Source: an uncultured Anaerococcus sp. (GTDB taxonomy: Bacteria > Bacillota > Clostridia > Tissierellales > Peptoniphilaceae). Taken from it: a DNA stretch of 5,420 nucleotides. A program made the translations under genes and the position numbers. Positions 1 through 5,293 of the stretch are shown here, in pieces (the first letter of the stretch is position 1; each line of letters starts with the position of its first letter). The notes beneath the pieces were generated by a model that saw only the letters and a program-made list of their open reading frames with translations, did no database searches and was not told the origin of the DNA. The stretch spans positions 1 through 5,420 of the forward strand of contig NZ_CALGYW010000111.1 of NCBI RefSeq assembly GCF_937934665.1, given 5' to 3'.

Positions 1-21
1 AAATCGAAAAAATTTCCTCAT
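1..21 (-). CDS. Start of a truncated minus-strand gene (N-terminus only)
   Basis: An ATG (complement of 19-21) opens a frame that reads MRKFFRF and runs off the left edge of the window. The start is supported by a perfect AGGAGG ribosome binding site 7 nt upstream and by an extended -10 promoter just before that. The basic and aromatic start (Arg-Lys-Phe-Phe-Arg-Phe) is compatible with many proteins, including ones with a signal or membrane anchor, but seven residues do not allow a function to be proposed. It would lie downstream of rnhA in the same direction. Confidence 0.5.
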
Positions 22-27
22 AAAAAG

Positions 28-35
28 CCCTCCTT
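28..35 (-). promoter_or_regulatory. Strong Shine-Dalgarno for the gene leaving the left edge
   Basis: The minus strand reads AAGGAGGG here, followed by GCTTTTT and ATG, which is a consensus RBS with ideal spacing. The same bases form part of the right arm of the hairpin at 25-60, so the site would be masked in a read-through transcript but free in a transcript starting at the internal promoter. Confidence 0.6.
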
Positions 36-41
36 ATCCTT

Positions 42-50
42 ATTATAGCA
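42..50 (-). promoter_or_regulatory. Extended -10 promoter (TGCTATAAT)
   Basis: The minus strand carries TGC followed by a perfect TATAAT at 42-47, matching the extended -10 consensus TGnTATAAT. No good -35 is seen at 16-18 bp spacing, which is normal for extended -10 promoters. The predicted start is near position 35, giving a leader of about 14 nt that contains the Shine-Dalgarno of the gene starting at 21. The element sits in the loop of the hairpin at 25-60. Confidence 0.5.
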
Positions 51-84
51 TAAAGGGCTTATATTCTCTTAAAATCTTTGTAAG

Positions 85-669
85 TTATTTTATCCCGCAA
101 GCGTCCTTGGCAAGCCTATCTGCTAGGTCGTTGTATTTGTCGTTTGAGTGGCCCTTGACCTTGACAAAAGCAAGCTCAATTTGGTTTTTTCTATCGTTTA
201 TAAAGGCCTTATAGGACTTGGTTAGGGTGTTATTTGCCTTCCAATCTCCTTCTGCCCAAGCCTGGATGCCCTGGTAGTCATGGTGGATGATAATTTTTTT
301 ATAGCCTTTTTCTATGGCAAGATCTATGGCAAGCTCACTTGCCTTAACTTCTCCTGCTACATTTCTATGGGTGTAGTAGGAGTCGGTATAGGATTTTTTA
401 AAGTATTCTTCATCATTATCTTTTATTAGGACTACTCCAGCCCCATAGGTTTTCGCTGGCAAATTAAAAGACCCGTCTACATAGGCTACTACCGTGTCTC
501 GGTCTACTTCTATTTTCTTTTCGGAATTTTCCAAAAAAGCGATGGCCTCTGCCTTGGTTTTAAAAGACTTATAAATAGCTCCAGAAAATCCCTTTACTTC
601 CTTTAAGCAAGAATCCCAGGATGTATATATCCCAGGATTTCTGCCTTTTCTTACTGCGTAATATTTCAT
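85..669 (-). CDS. rnhA: Ribonuclease HI with N-terminal hybrid-binding domain
   Basis: This 194-aa cytoplasmic enzyme is predicted to cut the RNA strand of RNA/DNA hybrids (R-loops, primers). Residues 1-48 match the small RNase H1 N-terminal/viroplasmin-like hybrid-binding domain (KYYAVRKGRNPGIY, then YKSFKTKAEAIAFL). Residues 58-194 are an RNase HI catalytic domain. The four-acid metal centre is visible as D65 in AYVDGSF, E107 in AGEVKASELA, D131 in IHHDYQGI and D181 in YNDLADRLAK. H174 of VKGHSND is the usual flexible catalytic histidine. This two-domain layout is common in Bacillota. The ATG overlaps the amylase stop codon by 4 bp (ATGA), and only a weak purine-rich RBS is seen, so translation is probably coupled to the upstream gene. 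It is the last gene of the operon. The family call is secure; the specific role in this operon is unknown. Confidence 0.95.
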   Translation of the reverse strand: MKYYAVRKGRNPGIYTSWDSCLKEVKGFSGAIYKSFKTKAEAIAFLENSEKKIEVDRDTVVAYVDGSFNLPAKTYGAGVVLIKDNDEEYFKKSYTDSYYTHRNVAGEVKASELAIDLAIEKGYKKIIIHHDYQGIQAWAEGDWKANNTLTKSYKAFINDRKNQIELAFVKVKGHSNDKYNDLADRLAKDACGIK

Positions 670-2126
670 TTTTTATCTAAACTTTCTTTATTGACCCAGT
701 AGGTTACTTGGCCAGGTCCTACTGTAAAGAGGCCGTTTCCGTCTTCATCAATAGTTATATCTTCATTTTTTGCAGAAAGGTCTACGTAGGTTGCGCCAGC
801 CTCATCTTCACCTACAAACATTTGCTTTTCTGCCATGTCTTTGATAGAAATAAGGACTGCTAAAGGTTTATGACCCTCATCTCCTCGTCTTACCCAACCT
901 ACTACTGATGGGTGGTCAAAGTAGTCGTCTTCTTCTCCGTAGTTATAATTCTTTCTGACATTCATCATCCTATCAAGCATATCTTTGAGTGGGTCTTTTT
1001 TTACAGGACCTAATAGGCCGTAATAATCGCCTGCAAAGATACATGGATAGCCGTCCTTCCTAAGAAGGATTAGGGCATAGGCTATTTCCTTAAACCAATC
1101 TTCTACCCAAGAATCAAGAGCTTGACTTGGTTGGGAGTCGTGATTGTCAACAAAGGTTACTGCCTGGGCTGGAAATTCTTTGACAATTGTGTCATCAAAG
1201 ATTTTTCTCATGTCGTATTCACCCATAGACTTGCTAGCTTCTGCCATGTGGAAGTGGAGTGGCACGTCAAATAAGTCTATCTTATAGTCTGAGTTTTTTA
1301 GGTAATCTTCTAGGGCTCCAGTATTATATTGCCAAAATTCCCCAAAGAGGTAGAACTTATCTTCGCCTAGATTGTCATAAATATATTTAGATAGGTCGTA
1401 GATAAAGTCACCTGAGATGTGTTTTAGAGCGTCATATCTAAAGCCATCTACCTTGGTTTCCTTGATAAACCACTTAACCCATTTAAAAATTTCATCTCTT
1501 ACTTCTGGGTGGTTGTGGTCTATATCACAATTCATAAGGTAGTCAAAGTTGCCCTTTTCATTTGATACGTCCTCATCCCAGTACTTGCCATCACCTAGGA
1601 TCCTATAAATAGCAGAAGTTCCTGTTTTAGCATCAAAATCTATGCCTGTGAAGTGGTAGTAGTGCCATTTCATATCAGAATATTTATTATTTCTACCCTT
1701 AAAATCAAAACCTGTCCAGCCTTCGATTTCCTCTTCACCTGTAACATCTTTTTCTCTATTATTTTGGTCAACCATAACGGCCTTGAAAGTTTCCTTAAAA
1801 TCGGCATTGCCCTTGTGGTTTAAGACTATGTCTGCATAGGACTTTATTCCTGCCTTATGAAGGTCATCTATAGCCTTTATAAGCTCTTCCTTGGTCCCAT
1901 ATTTAGTCCTTACTGTACCTTTTTGATCAAATTCACCTAGGTCCCATAGGTCATAGACCCCGTATCCGACATCATTATCTCCACCACCCTTACAAGCTGG
2001 TGGAAGCCAGAGGGCATCTATTCCTGATTTTTTTAAATCTTTCGCATCTCTTGAAAGTTTTTTGTAAAAATCTCCTGAACCGTCTGTATCCCATTCAAAA
2101 GATTGCATCATTATTTCATTTGCCAT
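666..2126 (-). CDS. amyA: Cytoplasmic alpha-amylase, GH13 (subfamily 5-like)
   Basis: This 486-aa alpha-1,4-glucan hydrolase has no signal peptide, so it should act in the cytoplasm on glycogen or imported maltodextrins. Size and motifs match E. coli AmyA and the liquefying Bacillus amylases. The four GH13 regions are present: I YADIVLNHK (97-105), II GFRYDALKH (228-236, nucleophile D232), III LFGEFW (260-265, acid/base E263), and IV FVDNHDSQP (325-333, transition-state D330). The conserved calcium ligands of this subfamily are also present (N103, D195, D201, H236). The N-terminal MMQSFEWD and the GVYDLWDLGEFDQKGTVRTKYG block are typical of the subfamily. The start is supported by AAGGAG (2132-2137) 5 nt before ATG. 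It begins 2 nt after the deoC stop and its own stop overlaps rnhA. Region II has Tyr where many members have Leu (GFRLD), which does not affect catalytic residues. Confidence 0.95.
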   Translation of the reverse strand: MANEIMMQSFEWDTDGSGDFYKKLSRDAKDLKKSGIDALWLPPACKGGGDNDVGYGVYDLWDLGEFDQKGTVRTKYGTKEELIKAIDDLHKAGIKSYADIVLNHKGNADFKETFKAVMVDQNNREKDVTGEEEIEGWTGFDFKGRNNKYSDMKWHYYHFTGIDFDAKTGTSAIYRILGDGKYWDEDVSNEKGNFDYLMNCDIDHNHPEVRDEIFKWVKWFIKETKVDGFRYDALKHISGDFIYDLSKYIYDNLGEDKFYLFGEFWQYNTGALEDYLKNSDYKIDLFDVPLHFHMAEASKSMGEYDMRKIFDDTIVKEFPAQAVTFVDNHDSQPSQALDSWVEDWFKEIAYALILLRKDGYPCIFAGDYYGLLGPVKKDPLKDMLDRMMNVRKNYNYGEEDDYFDHPSVVGWVRRGDEGHKPLAVLISIKDMAEKQMFVGEDEAGATYVDLSAKNEDITIDEDGNGLFTVGPGQVTYWVNKESLDKK

Positions 2127-2128
2127 AC

Positions 2129-2764
2129 TTACTCCTTACAGATTTCTATTGACTTACTTGCACCAATCCTTGATGCTCCGGCATCTATTAGGGCTAGAGC
2201 TTCATCTCTAGTGTGGATACCACCACTTGCCTTAACTTTTGCCTTTCCAGCTACAGTTTCTGCCATAAGTTTAACATCTTCGACACTTGCTCCACCTGTA
2301 GAAAAACCTGTAGAAGTTTTTACAAAGTCAGCAACAGCAGCTACAGATAAGTCGCATGCCTTAACTTTTTCTTCGTCTGTAAGTAGAGAGGTTTCTATTA
2401 TTACCTTTAGGATATTTTCTCCGATTGCTTCCTTTATCTCACGGATTTCACTTTCGACATAGTCGTAGTCACAATCCTTAAGCCTTCCTATATTGATTAC
2501 CATATCAATTTCGCTTGCTCCATCTTCTATGGCACATTTTGCTTCAAAAACCTTGGCTTCCTTAGCCATGGCTCCTAGAGGAAAACCTACTACTGAGGCA
2601 ATTTTTACATCCCTATTATATTCTCTTATTAGTTTCACATTTGAAGAGTTTACGCACACTGAATAAAAATTATATTTTATAGCCTCATCAACGAGGTTTT
2701 TTATGTCAGCTTTTGATGCATCTGCTTTTAAGTTTGTGTGGTCTATATATTGGTTAAGTTTCAT
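2129..2764 (-). CDS. deoC: Deoxyribose-phosphate aldolase (DERA)
   Basis: This 211-aa class I aldolase is predicted to cleave 2-deoxyribose 5-phosphate to glyceraldehyde 3-phosphate and acetaldehyde, the last step of deoxynucleoside catabolism. Diagnostic motifs are IDHTNLK (7-13), VVGFPLGA (58-65), EIDMVINIG (85-93) with the proton-relay aspartate D87, FVKTSTGF (147-154) with Schiff-base lysine K149, and VKASGGI (177-183) with the second catalytic lysine K178. The C-terminal phosphate loop reads RIGASKS, with Lys where many members have a second Ser. This is a small variation and not a sign of inactivity. Length is that of short bacterial DERAs. The start is chosen because GAAGGA (2771-2776) lies 6 nt upstream and the ATG overlaps the phosphatase stop as ATGA. 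No deoA, deoB or deoD genes are nearby in the window. Confidence 0.96.
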   Translation of the reverse strand: MKLNQYIDHTNLKADASKADIKNLVDEAIKYNFYSVCVNSSNVKLIREYNRDVKIASVVGFPLGAMAKEAKVFEAKCAIEDGASEIDMVINIGRLKDCDYDYVESEIREIKEAIGENILKVIIETSLLTDEEKVKACDLSVAAVADFVKTSTGFSTGGASVEDVKLMAETVAGKAKVKASGGIHTRDEALALIDAGASRIGASKSIEICKE

Positions 2765-3873
2765 TTAATTTCCTTCTTTTCATATTCTATAAGGGCTAGG
2801 GTTAAATCATCTGTCATCGCCTGCCAATTGTATGAGCTTATCTTGCTATTGACATAGGATAAATCTCCTGACTTAGAGAAGGTGTCTCTTAGCCTTTCAA
2901 GACCAAACTCATCGCCCTTTTCATTTTTTGCTTCAATCGACCCGTCGGTGAAAAATAAAATCTTATCACCTGACTTAAGCCTTATCTTTTTTTCTATATA
3001 TTTATCAGGTTCAATTATATTTGATATCATCCTACCACTAGCAAGAAGATACTCTGCTTCTTCATTATCACATGCTGATATAAGTGGAGGACAGTTGTGA
3101 CCTGCATTTGAAAATATAAGACTATCATCTCTAAAATCAAAAATACCAAGCCAAGCTGTAAAGTATTGGCTAGAGTCAATCTGAAGTCGGGTAAATTTTT
3201 TCCTTAGGTTTAAAAAAACCTCATTTGGTGTAAAGTCTGGATGCTTATCAAAGATAGCACTCATGGTCACTTTTAAAAACATGGTCATAATTGAAGCTTT
3301 TACCCCATGGCCCATGACATCGGCTATATAAAAAGCTACCCTATTTTCGTCAATTCTTATAAGGTCATAGATATCGCCTGAAACGTCAGCAGCGGGATTA
3401 TAGATGGCAGAAAGTTTTAAATTGCCGTAGGTCCTATTTTTAGGTAGGATTGATGATTGGATACGCCTTACAAAACGTATATCATCAAGCATGGCCTTGT
3501 TGGCATTATAAAGATCAATTTTAAGGAGGGATTCACTTGTTATGTCCCTGTATACCTCTATAGTGCCTGTAAAAGTTTCGCCTAAATAGATTGGGCTTGA
3601 TTTTATTGAATAATACTTTCCATCTATAAGCTTTTCTTCAATCATGGTAGTGCTTTTTACTAGACTATTTGAATTAGATAAAAGTAAATCGATATTTTCA
3701 TCTAAGTAATTTTTTAGTTTGGGGCTTTTTTCGAGGGCTTCTTTTAGGGCATCATTAATAAAGGTAACCTCACCAAAATCATCAATAATTCTTACCCAAT
3801 CGTCCATAGAATTAAGGATAAAAAAGTTGATATTCTCCTGTAAATTATAGTTATTATCCAATGATTTGCCCAT
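2761..3873 (-). CDS. PAS domain plus SpoIIE-type PP2C serine phosphatase
   Basis: This 370-aa soluble protein is likely a signalling phosphatase of the RsbU/RsbP/SpoIIE kind, which removes phosphate from Ser/Thr of anti-sigma-factor antagonists or similar partners. Residues about 17-115 look like a PAS sensor domain (WVRIIDDFGEVTFIN, later GTIEVYRDITSE). A helical linker at 113-145 ends in RRIQSSILPK, the usual junction before this phosphatase domain. The catalytic domain (about 150-366) has the metal ligands in ADVSGDIYD (D163, D167), IADVMGHG (D185), FFTDGSIEA (D310) and MTDDLTLA (D355/D356), plus NAGHNCPPL (256-264). All key residues are present, so it should be active. No transmembrane segment is seen. 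The start is supported by AAAGGGG 5 nt upstream. It is the first gene of the operon. Neither its partner STAS protein nor a sigma factor is in the window, so its target is unknown. Confidence 0.92.
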   Translation of the reverse strand: MGKSLDNNYNLQENINFFILNSMDDWVRIIDDFGEVTFINDALKEALEKSPKLKNYLDENIDLLLSNSNSLVKSTTMIEEKLIDGKYYSIKSSPIYLGETFTGTIEVYRDITSESLLKIDLYNANKAMLDDIRFVRRIQSSILPKNRTYGNLKLSAIYNPAADVSGDIYDLIRIDENRVAFYIADVMGHGVKASIMTMFLKVTMSAIFDKHPDFTPNEVFLNLRKKFTRLQIDSSQYFTAWLGIFDFRDDSLIFSNAGHNCPPLISACDNEEAEYLLASGRMISNIIEPDKYIEKKIRLKSGDKILFFTDGSIEAKNEKGDEFGLERLRDTFSKSGDLSYVNSKISSYNWQAMTDDLTLALIEYEKKEIK

Positions 3874-3878
3874 GCCAA

Positions 3879-3885
3879 CCCCTTT
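3879..3885 (-). promoter_or_regulatory. Ribosome binding site of the phosphatase gene
   Basis: The minus strand reads AAAGGGG, then TTGGC and ATG (3873). This fixes the start of the phosphatase and leaves a short leader from the proposed promoter. Confidence 0.6.
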
Positions 3886-3900
3886 AATCTCTTTATAATA

Positions 3901-3921
3901 ACTATATCATTTTAATATAGT
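3901..3921. repeat. Perfect 7-bp inverted repeat over the operon promoter
   Basis: ACTATAT (3901-3907) and ATATAGT (3915-3921) are exact inverted copies separated by 7 nt. The repeat covers the proposed -10 and most of the spacer, which is where a repressor operator would be expected. The arms are almost all A/T, so significance is modest. Confidence 0.35.
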
Positions 3922-3928
3922 AATTCAA
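3901..3928 (-). promoter_or_regulatory. Candidate promoter of the phosphatase-deoC-amylase-rnhA operon
   Basis: On the minus strand TTGAAT (3923-3928) is followed after 16 bp by TATAGT (3901-3906), one mismatch from TATAAT. Transcription would start near 3894, giving a leader of about 20 nt that includes the RBS. The region is very AT-rich, so chance matches are possible. Confidence 0.4.
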
Positions 3929-3965
3929 TCTAGATTTTTTTGAATAATTCATAAAAATTTCACCT

Positions 3966-3990
3966 GGCACCGTCAAATTTTCTGTGTAAA
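3966..3990 (-). repeat. Terminal inverted repeat of the IS remnant (transposase 3' side)
   Basis: Read on the minus strand, this is TTTACACAGAAAATTTGAC followed by GGTGCC. It resembles the outer ends of IS256-family elements, which often read TTTACACA followed by an AT-rich stretch and GAC. It lies about 43 bp beyond the transposase stop, as expected for an IS end. Confidence 0.5.
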
Positions 3991-4032
3991 CTCCAACTTA
4001 TAAATTATGTCATCTTAATTCACGAGATACAA

Positions 4033-4329
4033 TTAAATCGTAGATTTGATTATAGATGGTGAATCACTTATTTCCTCTATCATCATTTTAAGCTCATATC
4101 TTACCAGAATAAATCCAAGATGGGTCCTATTTGAAAATTTATTATTATATTCTGATACTAGTATATAAATTGCTTTATCAAGGCTTTCTTCATTTGGAAA
4201 CTGAACTTTTTGGTTTAACTTTCTTTTTATATCCTTATTGAAATTTTCACATACATTATTGGCATACAAGCTTTTTCTTATTGCTTATGGAAATATCATA
4301 AAGTTGAATAAATTATCTTTGCTTTTTTC
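4033..4329 (-). pseudogene. IS256-family transposase, C-terminal fragment with in-frame stop
   Basis: The minus strand encodes the last part of a mutator-type transposase. The family hallmark, usually IRK-x-x-YTTNAIE-x-FN, is seen here as AIRKSLYANNVCENFNKDIKR, split by nothing but substitutions. It is followed by QFPNEESLDKAIYILVSEYN and SNRTHLGF. A TAA stop at 4285-4287 interrupts the frame between IFP and AIRKSLY, at a place where relatives often have Glu (GAA to TAA would be one change). Upstream of the stop, SKDNLFNFMIFP still resembles the family's W-x-N-x-F-x-FP-E segment. The catalytic DDE core (normally about 300 residues upstream) is absent. A TTG at 4267-4269 could be read as a start, but it falls within the family homology and has no RBS. 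The fragment cannot be a working transposase. Confidence 0.75.
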
Positions 4330-4332
4330 TAT

Positions 4333-4350
4333 TTTACACATAATATTTTA
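4333..4350 (+). repeat. Possible degenerate opposite IS end
   Basis: TTTACACATAATATTTTA matches the outward reading of the 3966-3990 repeat at 15 of 18 positions, including TTTACACA without mismatch, and is in the inverted orientation expected of the other end. It sits just upstream of the truncated transposase frame. The AT-rich part of the match could be chance. Confidence 0.3.
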
Positions 4351-4434
4351 TACTATGAGAAATAACGTGAATTATTGTGAAAAAAAATATTACATAAAAT
4401 ATGTAGATTATTTTAAATGCCGGAAAGAAAACGT
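4351..4434. other. AT-rich intergenic stretch with no gene seen
   Basis: This lies between the IS remnant and the promoter of the secreted-protein gene. I see no coding region, RNA gene or terminator. The only structures are short AT-rich dyads, and an AAACGTTT palindrome at 4429-4436 at its right edge. Confidence 0.5.
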
Positions 4435-4436
4435 TT
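4429..4436. promoter_or_regulatory. Palindrome AAACGTTT touching the -35 box
   Basis: The exact palindrome sits in the context GAAAACGTTTAACA and overlaps the start of the -35 box of the promoter at 4435. The left half resembles a CcpA cre box (TGAAARCGYTTTCA) but the right half deviates, so it is only a weak operator candidate. Confidence 0.2.
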
Positions 4437-4463
4437 AACAATATATCCTGTATGCATTATAAT
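4435..4463 (+). promoter_or_regulatory. Sigma-A type promoter of the secreted-protein gene
   Basis: TTAACA (4435-4440, one mismatch from TTGACA) is followed by an optimal 17-bp spacer and a perfect TATAAT (4458-4463). The start is expected near 4470, giving a leader of about 36 nt with the RBS. This is the best-matching promoter in the window. Confidence 0.65.
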
Positions 4464-4492
4464 TAAATTGTAGATATATAACATATAAAGAA

Positions 4493-4499
4493 AGAGAGG
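4493..4499 (+). promoter_or_regulatory. Ribosome binding site of the secreted-protein gene
   Basis: AGAGAGG lies 6 nt before the ATG at 4506, which supports this start. The start also places the basic n-region and hydrophobic core of the signal peptide correctly. Confidence 0.65.
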
Positions 4500-4505
4500 T
4501 ATTTT

Positions 4506-5189
4506 ATGGAGAAAACTAAAAAACTTATTTCAATTTTTCTTGCTTTTTGTCTAATTCTTGGAATGAATGTAACAGCATTTGCTTCCACACCACTTACTCA
4601 ATCTAATGAGGTGGAGTATTTAACTATTATTGATGAGGAAAAAGGTACAGTACAAGCTGTTAGAAGAAATACAGTAACTGGAGAGTCCATCTACGGTCCT
4701 TTAATTTCTGTGAATAATAAAACTGAAAATCCGTATAAATATGGAGTTTCAACAAGAGCAAAAAAAATACATCAAGATACTTTTCTGAATTATGAATATG
4801 ATATTTGGGAAACATCACCAAGAGAATGGAATCTTGAGCGTCCTAATACTGTATTTAATCAATATTATTTTAAAGTATATGAAAATGCTTCTAATAAAAG
4901 TGAACTACGTAATTGGAAGTCTGATGTAGACGCATTAAATGCACAAGAATGGGCTGTTATTGGAGGTGTAGGACTTTCTGTTTTCAATTCTGTTAAAGCT
5001 ATGATTGTTTCTCATGCAGCTATCGCTTCAGGTGGTGTATTGACATCGGCTGCTATAGATTCTATTAAAGATGCTGCAGTTTCAATAGGTGGAACTACTA
5101 TCGGCGTAGGTCTTTTATGCTCAACATATAATAATTGTACAATGTCATATAATGATGTATTTAATTCCACTAATAATAAGCATTATTAA
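4506..5189 (+). CDS. Secreted bacteriocin-like protein of uncertain family (geobacillin 26-like?)
   Basis: This 227-aa protein has a clear Sec signal peptide: basic n-region (MEKTKKL), hydrophobic core 7-20, and an AFA cleavage site after A26. This predicts a mature secreted protein of about 201 aa. C15 is not in a lipobox, and no LPXTG or other wall anchor is seen. Mature residues 33-70 are polar. Residues 85-148 contain KKIHQDTFLNYEYDIWE and QYYFKVYEN, suggestive of beta structure. Residues 149-204 are Gly/Ala/Ser-rich and hydrophobic (WAVIGGVGLSVF, AAIASGGVLTSAA, SIGGTTIGVGLL), like a membrane-inserting segment. C205 and C211 are the only cysteines in the mature part and could form a small disulfide loop. 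From memory, this layout fits the geobacillin 26-like high-molecular-weight bacteriocins, but I cannot verify homology. It is monocistronic, with its own promoter and terminator, and lies beside an IS scar in AT-rich DNA, suggesting acquisition. Confidence 0.6.
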   Translation: MEKTKKLISIFLAFCLILGMNVTAFASTPLTQSNEVEYLTIIDEEKGTVQAVRRNTVTGESIYGPLISVNNKTENPYKYGVSTRAKKIHQDTFLNYEYDIWETSPREWNLERPNTVFNQYYFKVYENASNKSELRNWKSDVDALNAQEWAVIGGVGLSVFNSVKAMIVSHAAIASGGVLTSAAIDSIKDAAVSIGGTTIGVGLLCSTYNNCTMSYNDVFNSTNNKHY

Positions 5190-5194
5190 GATTG

Positions 5195-5233
5195 AAAAAA
5201 CATGAGGATAAATGTATTTATCCTCATGTTTTT
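5195..5233. terminator. Perfect bidirectional intrinsic terminator
   Basis: The arms 5197-5212 (AAAACATGAGGATAAA) and 5217-5232 are exact inverted copies with a TGTA loop (5213-5216). A run of six A precedes and a run of five T ends the structure, so it can terminate transcripts from either side. The stem begins 7 nt after the stop of the secreted-protein gene. It would also stop transcription coming from the minus-strand gene ending at 5294. Confidence 0.9.
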
Positions 5234-5293
5234 AATTCCATAAGACTTAATATGGATAGGATAAATTTCTTAAAAGAAATCATATAATATTTA
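5234..5293. other. Short intergenic spacer with AT-rich dyads
   Basis: No gene is seen between the terminator and the converging membrane-protein gene. ATTTCTT/AAGAAAT (5265-5280) and ATATAATA/TATTATAT (5282-5299, overlapping the stop codon) are exact short inverted repeats. They lack a GC stem or T-run and are probably not terminators on their own. Confidence 0.4.

Larger units (their letters stand above)
22..60 (-). terminator. Probable intrinsic terminator of the four-gene operon
   Basis: On the minus strand AAGCCCT (60-54) pairs with AGGGCTT (31-25). An inner TTAT/ATAA pairing (53-50 with 37-34) is separated from it by a 2-nt GG bulge. The right arm ends in a run of five T (22-26). It lies 24 nt after the rnhA stop codon. 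The 12-nt loop and the bulge make it weaker than a classic terminator. The overlap with a promoter and RBS means the dyad could instead be regulatory. Confidence 0.55.
3966..4350 (-). mobile_element. Remnant of an IS256-family (mutator-type) insertion sequence
   Basis: This stretch contains a terminal-repeat-like sequence at 3966-3990 and the C-terminal part of an IS256-type transposase on the minus strand. At 4333-4350 there is a possible degenerate opposite terminal repeat. A complete IS256-type element would be around 1.3-1.5 kb, so most of it, including the N-terminal and central catalytic part of the transposase, is missing. The boundaries are estimates; no convincing 8-9 bp target-site duplication was found flanking them. 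Confidence 0.6.

Noticed and set aside
2103..2462. Open frame of 119 codons on the plus strand
   Set aside because: It lies wholly antisense to deoC and the amylase start, has no RBS and a low-complexity Ser/Ala/Leu composition typical of an antisense shadow.
2882..3100. Open frame of 72 codons on the plus strand
   Set aside because: It is antisense to the catalytic domain of the phosphatase, whose motifs are clear, and has no RBS or promoter.
3943..4376. AATAATTCA (3943-3951) and TGAATTATT (4368-4376) flanking the IS remnant
   Set aside because: They are inverted, not direct, copies, so they are not a target-site duplication, and 9-bp A/T-rich matches are expected by chance here.
4238..4438. 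Open frame of 66 codons on the plus strand
   Set aside because: It overlaps the transposase remnant in antisense, lacks an RBS, and its translation (Lys/Asn/Tyr/Ile-rich) looks like random AT-rich sequence.
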